DNA of 54,622 bases, from contig SHVJ01000004.1 of the NCBI GenBank assembly GCA_009694295.1, positions 1 through 54,622 of the forward strand, written 5' to 3'. Position 1 is the stretch's first letter. Each line of letters starts with the position of its first letter. Under the pieces are notes generated by a model that saw only the letters and a list, made by a program, of their open reading frames with translations, did not search any database and had not been told where the DNA came from. The stretch comes from Acidimicrobiia bacterium. GTDB taxonomy: Bacteria; Actinomycetota; Acidimicrobiia; IMCC26256; PALSA-555. Position numbers and translations under genes: made by a program. Positions 41,820 through 49,889 of this stretch are shown here, one piece after another.

Positions 41820-43766
41820 TTACTTCAGGTCGTCCATCAGGGCCTCGTCGATGAGGTACCCACGGCCGTTGCACTCGGGGCAGATTGCGCTCACCGACTC
41901 GATGAGGCCCTCCGACACCCGCTTGCGGGTCATCTCCACGAGCCCGAGCTCCGAGACGTCGAACACCTGGGTCCGGGTCTTGTCCCGGGCCAACGCATCG
42001 CGGAACGCCCGCATCAGCGCCTCTCGGTTCGCCCGGATCTCCATGTCAATGAAGTCGATGACGATGATGCCGCCGATGTCGCGCAGGCGGAGATGGCGGG
42101 CGACCTCGTCGGCCGCCTCGAGGTTGTTGCGGAAGACGGTCTCCTCGAGGTTCGACTTGCCCACGTTCTTGCCCGTGTTGACGTCGACCACGGTGAGCGC
42201 CTCGGTGCGCTCGATCACGATCGATCCACCCGACGGGAGCCACACCTTGCGGTCGAGGGCCTTGAGAAGCTGCTCGTGCACGTGGTGCTTCTCGAAGAGC
42301 GGGATGCCCTCTTCGGCCTCGTCGTAGAACTCGACCCGGTCGGCGAGCTCAGGCGCGATCGCCTCGACGTACGCGTGCGCCTCCTCGAACAGCCCGCGGT
42401 CGTCGATGATCACCCCGCGGTACTCCTTGGTGAACTCCTCACGGAGCAGCCGGAGCGAGAGCGTCGGCTCCTGGTAGAGCAGACGGGCCGGCTTCGAGCG
42501 GGCAGCAAGCGCGGAGATCTGCTCCCACTGATCACGCAGACGCCGTACGTCGCGTTCGAGCTCTTCGGCCGTTGCGCCTTCGGCCGCCGTGCGCACGATC
42601 AGCCCGGCGTCGGGTGGCCGCAAGTCTTCAAGCACGCGGCGGAGGCGCTTGCGCTCGTCGTCGGGCAGTCGCTTCGAGATGCCGTACGTCGTGGGCTGGC
42701 CGGGCACCATCACCACGAAGCGCCCGGCGAGGCTCACCTCTTGGGTGAGGCGCGCACCCTTGGCGCCGATCGGGTTCTTGGTGACCTGCACCACCACCGA
42801 CTGACCGTTCTTGAGCAGACGCTCGATACGCGGCTGCTTCTCCTCGACCTCTTCGGGGTCGTACGCCACGTCGCCCCGGTACAGCACGCCGTTCTTCGGT
42901 GTGCCGATGTCGATGAACGCCGCTTCCATACCCGGGAGCACGTTCTGCACCCGACCGAGATAGATGTTCCCGTCGATGGAGAGGTCCGCATCGCGTTCGG
43001 CGGTGGCCACCTCATGCTCGACGAGCACACGGCCCTCGAGCAGCGCGATGTGCGTGTGCCCGTCGGGTCGCACGTGCACACACATGAGGTAGCGACCGGC
43101 GGGACGCCCCTTGCGCGTGCGCCCGCGGCGCCGCGCGAGTGCTTCCTCGTCGAGATCCTCGAGCGCGTACGAGTCGCCCACCCCGAGATCGGCGTGCACG
43201 ACGTCGTCACGGTTGTTGGTGGAACCAGCAGTCGGAGCACCGCCACCGCTCTTGTTACGGCCCCGGCCACCACGACGCCGGCGACGGCCGGTCTTCGCAG
43301 CGGGCGCGGCACCTGTCGCGGCCGTCGCGGTTACCGGCGCCGGACGGGAGTCACCGATCTTCGGTTTGCCCGCAGCCGGCGTGCGTTCGGCCAAGCCGGC
43401 GTCTTCGCGTGCATCGGCGGCGACGTCGTCGGACGTCAGGCCGCGATCGGCCGCCGCATCGTTCCAGTCTTCACCGGCCATATCGGAGGCCGCAGTCTCC
43501 AACGCGCTGGCGTTGCCAGCATTCGCACCTGTGCCCGCGCCAGCCGGCTTGCGCCGGTTGCGCCCGCCGCGTGATCCGCGTCGGCGGCGCTTCGGTGCGC
43601 CAGTGCCTTCCCCGTTCGGGGTCTGGGCGCTTGAGGTTGGGGCGCTTGAGGTTGGGGCCTCAGGCGATCCGGAGTTAGGCGATCCGGCGGGCGGCGGTGA
43701 GGCCGGCGTCGGCATCGGGGTGGTCGGTTCGGAGGTCTTGGCCTCCGGAGTCGTCTCGTCGGTCAT
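41820..43766 (-). CDS. rne: Ribonuclease E/G family endoribonuclease
   Basis: Single-strand endoribonuclease for mRNA decay and rRNA maturation. The 648 aa have a disordered N-terminal extension of about 200 residues (Pro/Ser-rich, then arginine-rich KRRRRGSRGGRNRRK and [15 protein letters not shown]), an S1 domain (GNIYLGRVQNVLPGMEAAFI), and the catalytic core with VVDVNTGKNVG and IDFIDME, plus the Zn-link CPECNGRG. The extension at the N-terminus, not C-terminus, is the actinobacterial pattern. Its start lies 92 bases inside the upstream DUF2344 gene; an in-frame 15-base duplication encodes APTSSAPTSS. Confidence 0.93.
   Translation of the reverse strand: MTDETTPEAKTSEPTTPMPTPASPPPAGSPNSGSPEAPTSSAPTSSAQTPNGEGTGAPKRRRRGSRGGRNRRKPAGAGTGANAGNASALETAASDMAGEDWNDAAADRGLTSDDVAADAREDAGLAERTPAAGKPKIGDSRPAPVTATAATGAAPAAKTGRRRRRGGRGRNKSGGGAPTAGSTNNRDDVVHADLGVGDSYALEDLDEEALARRRGRTRKGRPAGRYLMCVHVRPDGHTHIALLEGRVLVEHEVATAERDADLSIDGNIYLGRVQNVLPGMEAAFIDIGTPKNGVLYRGDVAYDPEEVEEKQPRIERLLKNGQSVVVQVTKNPIGAKGARLTQEVSLAGRFVVMVPGQPTTYGISKRLPDDERKRLRRVLEDLRPPDAGLIVRTAAEGATAEELERDVRRLRDQWEQISALAARSKPARLLYQEPTLSLRLLREEFTKEYRGVIIDDRGLFEEAHAYVEAIAPELADRVEFYDEAEEGIPLFEKHHVHEQLLKALDRKVWLPSGGSIVIERTEALTVVDVNTGKNVGKSNLEETVFRNNLEAADEVARHLRLRDIGGIIVIDFIDMEIRANREALMRAFRDALARDKTRTQVFDVSELGLVEMTRKRVSEGLIESVSAICPECNGRGYLIDEALMDDLK
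43627..43656 (-). repeat. 15-base duplication at the DUF2344-rne junction
   Basis: GCGCTTGAGGTTGGG occurs twice in a row (43627-43641, 43642-43656), followed by two copies of AGGCGATCCGG spaced by 16 bases. The block lies within 20 bases of the DUF2344 stop and encodes part of the low-complexity RNase E/G N-terminus. Confidence 0.7.
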
Positions 43767-44517
43767 TCGTCAGTCCTTTGCTCGTCACGCGCAACCGCGT
43801 CGCGGTGCGCGTCGCGCGATCGGCTTCCAGCGGCTCCAGCCGCGCGCCGTCGCGCTCGATCCATTGATGGGTTCGCAGCACCCGATCCTCTCCAACCTCA
43901 TTCTTCGACGCCGCAAGGTCGCGGAGCAAGGAGATGAGATCGTTTGGGCGGACACCACGGGGACGCGTGTTCACTTCTGCATGCACGACCGGAGCACCGT
44001 CATCGATGTTCACAACGAGGCTGCGGAACGCGGGGCGGAGATCCTCGACGACGTTGCGCCCCTTGCGCGTCGTCGTGATCGGAAGAGATTCAGATGCCAA
44101 CGCATGTTCAATCGCGCCGGCGAGAGTTGCTGAGTCGAGGTCGACGAGTCGGAGCTGGAGCTCGACGGTGTCGACCGCTTCTTGAAGCGACACTGCCCGA
44201 TCGGCGAGCTCACACGCGCCGCTCACATCGATGCCTTCGGGCAGTGCTGGAGAAAGTCGAGCAGGGAGCTCGTCGATGTCGACGGGCTCGGCGAGCTCGA
44301 GATCGAGATATTCGGCGACGCTCTCGTGCCCAGTACCGAGCGCAAGCCCGAAGCTCACCTTCGGCCGGGGCGAGAAGCCCAGCGTGAACGCCATCGGTAG
44401 CTGCTCGATGCGGAACGCACGCTCGAACGCTCGGGCCACGTCGCGATGCGACACGAACCGAACCTTGCCGAGCTTGGTGAACCGCACTCGAACCGGAATC
44501 CCATCTGATCCCTTCAC
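43675..44517 (-). CDS. DUF2344 / TIGR03936-family protein
   Basis: Companion of the TIGR03960 radical-SAM protein; the two are usually adjacent or fused, and their role is unknown. The 280-aa protein has the family N-terminus (VRVRFTKLGKVRFVSHRDVA, PMAFTLGFSPRPKVSFGLAL). GTG start overlapping the radical-SAM stop (GTGA). The last 30 residues overlap the rne start in another frame and are low complexity, so the natural end of the fold is earlier. Confidence 0.85.
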   Translation of the reverse strand: MKGSDGIPVRVRFTKLGKVRFVSHRDVARAFERAFRIEQLPMAFTLGFSPRPKVSFGLALGTGHESVAEYLDLELAEPVDIDELPARLSPALPEGIDVSGACELADRAVSLQEAVDTVELQLRLVDLDSATLAGAIEHALASESLPITTTRKGRNVVEDLRPAFRSLVVNIDDGAPVVHAEVNTRPRGVRPNDLISLLRDLAASKNEVGEDRVLRTHQWIERDGARLEPLEADRATRTATRLRVTSKGLTNDRRDDSGGQDLRTDHPDADAGLTAARRIA

Positions 44518-46529
44518 GCTGGTCGCACTCCCTCAGCGCCGGCGTACCCGGCGCTGCCCTTCGGGCCGGTCGTTGCTCCGGCGAGCTCGCTTCGCTCGCC
44601 GCGCGGTCGGAAGGTCACGGGTACTTCGGCACCCAACGTCAGGTCTTGGCCGGTGCCCTGGCTTCCACCCGCGGGGGCCACCGTCGATGCGACGACGTGC
44701 TCGAGGGCGTAGTCGGTGCACACACCGCAGTCGTAGCAGGGTGTCCACCGACAATCGGGCAATCCGTGCTCAGCAAGCGCGGACTGCCAGTCCTGCCAGA
44801 GGAAGTCCTTGTGCAGACCGGCCGAGATGTGATCCCAGGGCAACACCTCGTCGTCGGTGCGGTGACGGGTCACGTACCAATCGGGATCGAGCCCCTCGGC
44901 CGCCATCGCATCCATCCAGTGGCCGAAGTTGAAGTGCTCACCCCACTCCTGGAACGTGCCGCCGTTGCGCCACACGCGCTCGATCACGCGTCCGATGCGG
45001 CGATCGCCACGGCTTGCGATGCCTTCGACGAACGTGGCCTCGGGATCGTGCCAACGCATCTGCACACCCGACTTCTTGGGCAGCGCGTCCTTCAGCATGA
45101 ACACCTTACGCTTCAGCTCTTCGACACCGTTCTGACCGAACCACTGGAACGGTGTGTGCGGCTTCGGTACGAACCCGCCGAGCGAAACCGTGCATGACGC
45201 GCTCTTGTTGTAGCGACGGCCGATCTCGACGACGTTGCGACCCAGCTCGGCGATGCCGAGCGTGTCCTCGTCCATCTCGGTCGGCAGCCCGGTGAGGAAG
45301 TAGAGCTTGACCCGCCGCCAACCCTGCTCGTACGCGCCCTCGACTGCGGAGTACAGGTCGGCTTCGGTGATGAGCTTGTTGATCACCTGACGGAGCCGCC
45401 AACTCCCCGCTTCGGGTGCGAACGTGAGGCCGGTACGCCGCACCTTCTGGATCTGACTCGCAAGTCCGACCGTGAACGCGTCCACGCGCAGCGACGGCAA
45501 GGAGAGGCCTACGCACCCCGTACCTTCCTGGTTGTTCACCAGGTCGGCGACCAGCCCGTCGATCCCCGAGAAGTCGGCGCTCGACAACGAGGTGAGCGCA
45601 ACTTCGTCGTACCCGCTGCGCTGCAACCCGTCTCGCACCATCGTGCGGACCTGCTCCCACGGCCGTTCGCGGACGGGTCGGGTGATCATCCCGGCCTGGC
45701 AGAAGCGGCACCCCCGCGTGCATCCACGGAAGATCTCGACGTTGAGCCGGTCGTGCACGACTTCGACGAGCGGCACGAGTTGGTGCTTCGGGTACGGCCA
45801 CTCGCCCAGGTCGGCCACGGTCCGCTTGTCGACGACCGCTGGCACATCGGCGTGCTTCGGCGTGATCGCCCGCAGCCATTGGCCGTCGTACTCCACGTCG
45901 TACATCGCCGGCACGTAGACACCAGGCACACTCGCCAGATCCCGCAGCACCGCCTCACGGTTCTTGCGCCCGCCCCGCTTCCAGGCGGCCAAAACCTCGG
46001 TGATCTCGCCGACCACCTCCTCGCCGTCGCCCATGACGAGCGCATCGACGAAGTCGGCCAGCGGCTCCGGATTGAAGGCACAGTGCCCACCCGCGATCAC
46101 AATCGGGTGCTCGGGCCGCCGCTCCTCGGACCGCACCGGCACACCGGCGAGATCGATGCAGCTGAGCAAGTTCGTGTACACGAGCTCGGCCGACAGGTTG
46201 AAGGCGAGCACGTCGAAGGCGCCCGCGGATCGGTGGGTGTCGACGGAGAACAGCGGGATGCTGTTCGCGCGCAGCTGCGCCTCGAGATCGATCCAGGGCG
46301 CGTAGGCGCGCTCGGCCGCCGCATCGTCACGCTCGTTGAGGATCTCGTAGAGGACTTGGAGCCCTTGGTTGGGGAGCCCGATTTCGTAAGTATCCGGATA
46401 GACGAGGAGCCAGGAGACCTGCTCGGGCCGATGCGTCGGCCGCAGCGATCCCCGCTCCATTCCGATGTAGCGAGCGGGCTTCTCAACCTTGGCGAGTAGA
46501 GGCTCGATCCTCGGCCACAGGTCTGTCAT
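44514..46529 (-). CDS. Radical SAM protein, TIGR03960 family
   Basis: [4Fe-4S] radical-SAM enzyme of unknown substrate. The 671-aa protein has an N-terminal B12-binding-like domain (SWLLVYPDTYEIGLPNQGLQ; VIAGGHCAFNPEPLADFVDA), a radical-SAM core with CTRGCRFCQAG near residue 275, and a C-terminal cysteine set (CYDCGVCTDY) that may hold another cluster. The last 45 residues are low complexity. Translationally coupled to DUF2344 and upstream of rne-rplU-rpmA, hinting at an RNA or ribosome link by neighbourhood only. Confidence 0.88.
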   Translation of the reverse strand: MTDLWPRIEPLLAKVEKPARYIGMERGSLRPTHRPEQVSWLLVYPDTYEIGLPNQGLQVLYEILNERDDAAAERAYAPWIDLEAQLRANSIPLFSVDTHRSAGAFDVLAFNLSAELVYTNLLSCIDLAGVPVRSEERRPEHPIVIAGGHCAFNPEPLADFVDALVMGDGEEVVGEITEVLAAWKRGGRKNREAVLRDLASVPGVYVPAMYDVEYDGQWLRAITPKHADVPAVVDKRTVADLGEWPYPKHQLVPLVEVVHDRLNVEIFRGCTRGCRFCQAGMITRPVRERPWEQVRTMVRDGLQRSGYDEVALTSLSSADFSGIDGLVADLVNNQEGTGCVGLSLPSLRVDAFTVGLASQIQKVRRTGLTFAPEAGSWRLRQVINKLITEADLYSAVEGAYEQGWRRVKLYFLTGLPTEMDEDTLGIAELGRNVVEIGRRYNKSASCTVSLGGFVPKPHTPFQWFGQNGVEELKRKVFMLKDALPKKSGVQMRWHDPEATFVEGIASRGDRRIGRVIERVWRNGGTFQEWGEHFNFGHWMDAMAAEGLDPDWYVTRHRTDDEVLPWDHISAGLHKDFLWQDWQSALAEHGLPDCRWTPCYDCGVCTDYALEHVVASTVAPAGGSQGTGQDLTLGAEVPVTFRPRGERSELAGATTGPKGSAGYAGAEGVRPA

Positions 46530-46564
46530 TTGCTCTTCCAGTGTAGCCGTGAGGCGGGTCTTGA

Positions 46565-46590
46565 CCCTCTGGCCCGGCCAGGGCCAGGGG
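46565..46590 (-). terminator. Hairpin downstream of rodA
   Basis: CCCTCTGGCCC pairs with GGGCCAGGGG around a short loop (one bulge), giving a GC-rich hairpin in the 88-base gap after rodA. No T-tract is clear, so it is a likely but unproven terminator. Confidence 0.4.
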
Positions 46591-46617
46591 CCTCGGGTCG
46601 ACGGGCTTTGTTCGCGG

Positions 46618-47811
46618 CTAGTTGAAGCGGTTGGCGTAGACGTTGTTCACCAGCGCGATGCAGGCGCAACTGGTGATGAGGCTGGAACCGCCGTAGCTCA
46701 TGAAGGGGAGCGGGATCCCAGTGACGGGCATGATGTTGAGGGTCATGCCGATGTTCTCGAAGATCATGAACGTGAACATCGCCAGCACACCGGAGCACAC
46801 CAACGTTCCGTAGTGGTCGCGCGCGAGTTGGGCTATTCGCCAGATGCGCCACAGCACGATGGCGAAGAGCGCGAGCAGCAAGGACGCTCCGACGAATCCG
46901 AACTCCTCACCGACCGAGGTGAAGATGAAGTCGGTGTGCTGCTCGGGCACGAATCCAAGCCGCGTCTGCGACCCGTTGAGGTAGCCCTGCCCCGTCACAC
47001 CACCGGACCCGAGCGCCGCGGTTGCTTGGTCGACGTTGTAAGTGGTTTCGGCTGAGGCACCGATACCGAGCCGGGCCAGCTGGTACTCCTTGAGCACCCC
47101 CACACTGATCACCGCAAAGACCATCGTGACGCCGAGCGCGGCCAATGCGAGCAGATAGCGGCCGCGCACCCCACCGACAGCGAGGATGCCGATCACGATC
47201 ATCAGCAGCACCATGTTGGTCCCGAGGTCGGGTTGCATCTGCACGAGACCGAGCGGAATGAGCGCCAGTCCGATCATGACCGTGAGCCGCCACGGATCGA
47301 TGTCGCCTCGATGCTCGTTCACGTATCCGGCAAGCGCCACGACGAGCCCGAACTTCGCGAACTCCGCCGGCTGAAGCTGGAAGTTGAACGGGAGCTCGTA
47401 CCACGAGGTCGCGCCCTTCGAGGTCGAACCGATCGGCGTCAGGACGAAGAACAACGAGGAAACCGTCAGGATGTACGCCAACATCGAGAAGTCGCGGAAC
47501 TTGCGGTAGTCGATGCGGATCAACAGGGAGAAAACGCCTACACCGATCACCATCGCAAGGCCCTGGCGCACGATGTAGAAGGTCGGGTCCTTCGGATCCT
47601 TGTTGTGTGTCGACGAGTAGATCATCAACATGCCGAACAGCGCGATCAGCGCGCAGGCGCCGAGGAGGATCCAGTCGAGGCGCCCGGCGAACTCGCGGTC
47701 AACGAGTTGGCCGCGTCCCCCACCTTGCGACCCGGACCCCGATCCATACGCGGCGGCGCGTTGCATCCGCCGGTGATGGCGCCGGTGCTCGAGGGGGTTG
47801 TTGTACGTCAC
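46618..47811 (-). CDS. rodA: Peptidoglycan glycosyltransferase RodA
   Basis: SEDS-family polymerase of lipid II for lateral wall growth. The 397-aa protein has about ten membrane helices after a basic 40-residue tail, with the SEDS motif GFVPEQHTDFIFTSVGEEFG (catalytic Asp) and GIPLPFMSYGGSSL near the end. Its GTG start overlaps the PBP2 stop by one base (TAGTG), coupling the two partner enzymes. Confidence 0.95.
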   Translation of the reverse strand: MTYNNPLEHRRHHRRMQRAAAYGSGSGSQGGGRGQLVDREFAGRLDWILLGACALIALFGMLMIYSSTHNKDPKDPTFYIVRQGLAMVIGVGVFSLLIRIDYRKFRDFSMLAYILTVSSLFFVLTPIGSTSKGATSWYELPFNFQLQPAEFAKFGLVVALAGYVNEHRGDIDPWRLTVMIGLALIPLGLVQMQPDLGTNMVLLMIVIGILAVGGVRGRYLLALAALGVTMVFAVISVGVLKEYQLARLGIGASAETTYNVDQATAALGSGGVTGQGYLNGSQTRLGFVPEQHTDFIFTSVGEEFGFVGASLLLALFAIVLWRIWRIAQLARDHYGTLVCSGVLAMFTFMIFENIGMTLNIMPVTGIPLPFMSYGGSSLITSCACIALVNNVYANRFN

Positions 47812-49841
47812 TAGCGATCTCCGCCAGGCGTCTTCGGCTGGATGAGGCGCACCTCCGGTGGGTTCGGGTCGCCGCTCAGCGCTTGCATGATGCGCTTGGC
47901 GACGGGGGCAGCAACCGAACCACCGTTGCCGCCCTCTTCCACGAACACCACGATCACGTATTGGTGCGTCATGGGGTCGTCGGTGATGGTCTCGGGCGTC
48001 GCATCGGGGTTGATGATCCCCACGAACACCGAGGTGTCCTGCTTGCCGAACACCTCGGCCGTGCCCGTCTTCCCGGCAGCGGGCAGCCCGCCGTAGGCGC
48101 GGAACGCCTCCGCCGCGGTACCGATGCCGATGATGACCTTCTTGAGCCCTTCCATGATGACCGTGCGGTACGCAGGATCGAGCTCCACCTGGCCGATCTT
48201 CTGCGGCGGAAGCTTTCGCAGCTCCGACTGACCACCCGGCGTCAAGACGGCGCTCGCAAGGCGCGGCGCGTAGATCGTTCCACCGTTCACGAAGGCGGAA
48301 TAGCCCGTTGCGAGCTGGAGTGGCGTCACGAGGAAGTCACCCTGACCGACGGCCAACGCGGCGCTGTCACCAGGAAGCCACGAACGGTCCGAGTCATTCG
48401 GGCTGTTCTTGTTGAGGTCGGCCTTGAACTTTCGGTCGGGGACCCGCCCGACGTGCTCATCGGGGAGCCCGGTGCCGGTCGACCGTCCGAAGCCGAAGCG
48501 CCGGGCCACGTGCTGAATAACGTAGCCCTTCTTGAGGTTGCTGTTGTTGTATGCGTGCCAGAACCGGAACCCCATTGTGTAGAAGTAGACGTCACTCGAG
48601 ACCTGGATCGCAGACTCCATCCGCACCGCGCCGTGGCGCTCCTTCCCAGCGTTCTTGAAGGTCTGCTCGTTCGGAGGGTCACCGAACTTCAGTTCACCAT
48701 TGTCCTGGATGATCTCGTCGGGCGTGGTGGTCCCGGATTCAAGCGCCGCGAGCGCGGTGAACGTCTTGAAGGTTGAGCCTGGCGCGTATTGACCCTGGAT
48801 CGCTCGGTCGAGCAGCGGGAAGTTGCTCTTCGGATCATTCAGCGCGACGTACTTCTCGATCGGGATGCCATCGGTGAACTCGGTGATGTCGAACGTCGGT
48901 GCCGACGCCAACGCGACGATCGACCCGTCGGTTGCGTCCATCACCACCGCAGCACCGCCCTTGGCACTGAACGTCTTGAAGCGATCCTTGATCGATGGGT
49001 CCTTGAGCTTGCCTGCCTTGCGCATGGCGACGGTCAGCGACTCCTCGGCCACGCGTTGCACGTCCAAGTCGAGCGTGAGCTGCACGTCGTTGCCGGCCTG
49101 CGCTGCCTTGTCGCGCAGCACTTGGACCAGCCGGCCGCGACTGTCGACCTCCAATTTGCGCGTACGCGGCTCGCCACGGAGCTCGCTCTCGAAGACCTGC
49201 TCCACGCCGACCTTGCCGATGACGTCGTCGGGGCCGTAGCCCTCACCCTTGTGCAGCTTCTGCTCGCCCTTATTGACCGGACCCACGTATCCGAGCACGT
49301 GCGACGCCGGCGTCGCTTCGGCGAACACCGACGGGTAGATCAGCTTGATCTCCTCGAACAGCTTGTAGACGCGGACGCTCCGGCGCACCACATCGACCTT
49401 CGGGAACATCTCGGGACGTTCCTTGATGTAGACGAGCTTCTTGTACGGAACGTCATCCTTGATCGGAACTGGCTCATACGGTCCGTACCGCCCGCTGTCG
49501 AGCCGGTCGTTGACGTAGCCCTTGGTCACGCCCTCCGACTTGAGGGCCTTTGCGAGGTTGGGCACCAGGATCTTGCGCTCTTCATCGGTGAGGCCCCGAC
49601 GGATCCGAATCGTGTTGACGAGCTCGTTCTCGACCAGCTTCTGGCCGCGGCGGTCGTAGATGGACCCGCGCACGGCAGGCTCGTGGAGGATGCGGACCCG
49701 GTTGGCCTCCGTCTGCGCTGCGAAGCCCGTCGACGACGACCCCACTTGCAGAAACCACAGGCGCACGAACAACGCGCTGAACAAGGCCATGACAATCACA
49801 CCGATGATGCCGAGACGAACCCGGCTCTTGGCTTCTGTCAC
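47811..49841 (-). CDS. mrdA: Penicillin-binding protein 2 (elongasome transpeptidase)
   Basis: Class B PBP that cross-links peptidoglycan with RodA. The 676 aa have one membrane anchor (10-32), a PBP dimerisation domain (VRGSIYDRRGQKLVENELV) and a transpeptidase domain with Ser356 in APGSTFK, SSD at 415-417 (PBP2s often have SxD here) and KTGT. Downstream of the mreBCD-amidohydrolase block by 48 bases and coupled to rodA. Confidence 0.95.
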   Translation of the reverse strand: MTEAKSRVRLGIIGVIVMALFSALFVRLWFLQVGSSSTGFAAQTEANRVRILHEPAVRGSIYDRRGQKLVENELVNTIRIRRGLTDEERKILVPNLAKALKSEGVTKGYVNDRLDSGRYGPYEPVPIKDDVPYKKLVYIKERPEMFPKVDVVRRSVRVYKLFEEIKLIYPSVFAEATPASHVLGYVGPVNKGEQKLHKGEGYGPDDVIGKVGVEQVFESELRGEPRTRKLEVDSRGRLVQVLRDKAAQAGNDVQLTLDLDVQRVAEESLTVAMRKAGKLKDPSIKDRFKTFSAKGGAAVVMDATDGSIVALASAPTFDITEFTDGIPIEKYVALNDPKSNFPLLDRAIQGQYAPGSTFKTFTALAALESGTTTPDEIIQDNGELKFGDPPNEQTFKNAGKERHGAVRMESAIQVSSDVYFYTMGFRFWHAYNNSNLKKGYVIQHVARRFGFGRSTGTGLPDEHVGRVPDRKFKADLNKNSPNDSDRSWLPGDSAALAVGQGDFLVTPLQLATGYSAFVNGGTIYAPRLASAVLTPGGQSELRKLPPQKIGQVELDPAYRTVIMEGLKKVIIGIGTAAEAFRAYGGLPAAGKTGTAEVFGKQDTSVFVGIINPDATPETITDDPMTHQYVIVVFVEEGGNGGSVAAPVAKRIMQALSGDPNPPEVRLIQPKTPGGDR

Positions 49842-49889
49842 GCTGCGCTCGACCTCATGCAGATTGGGTGCTCAGCGGGCAAGGTCAGG

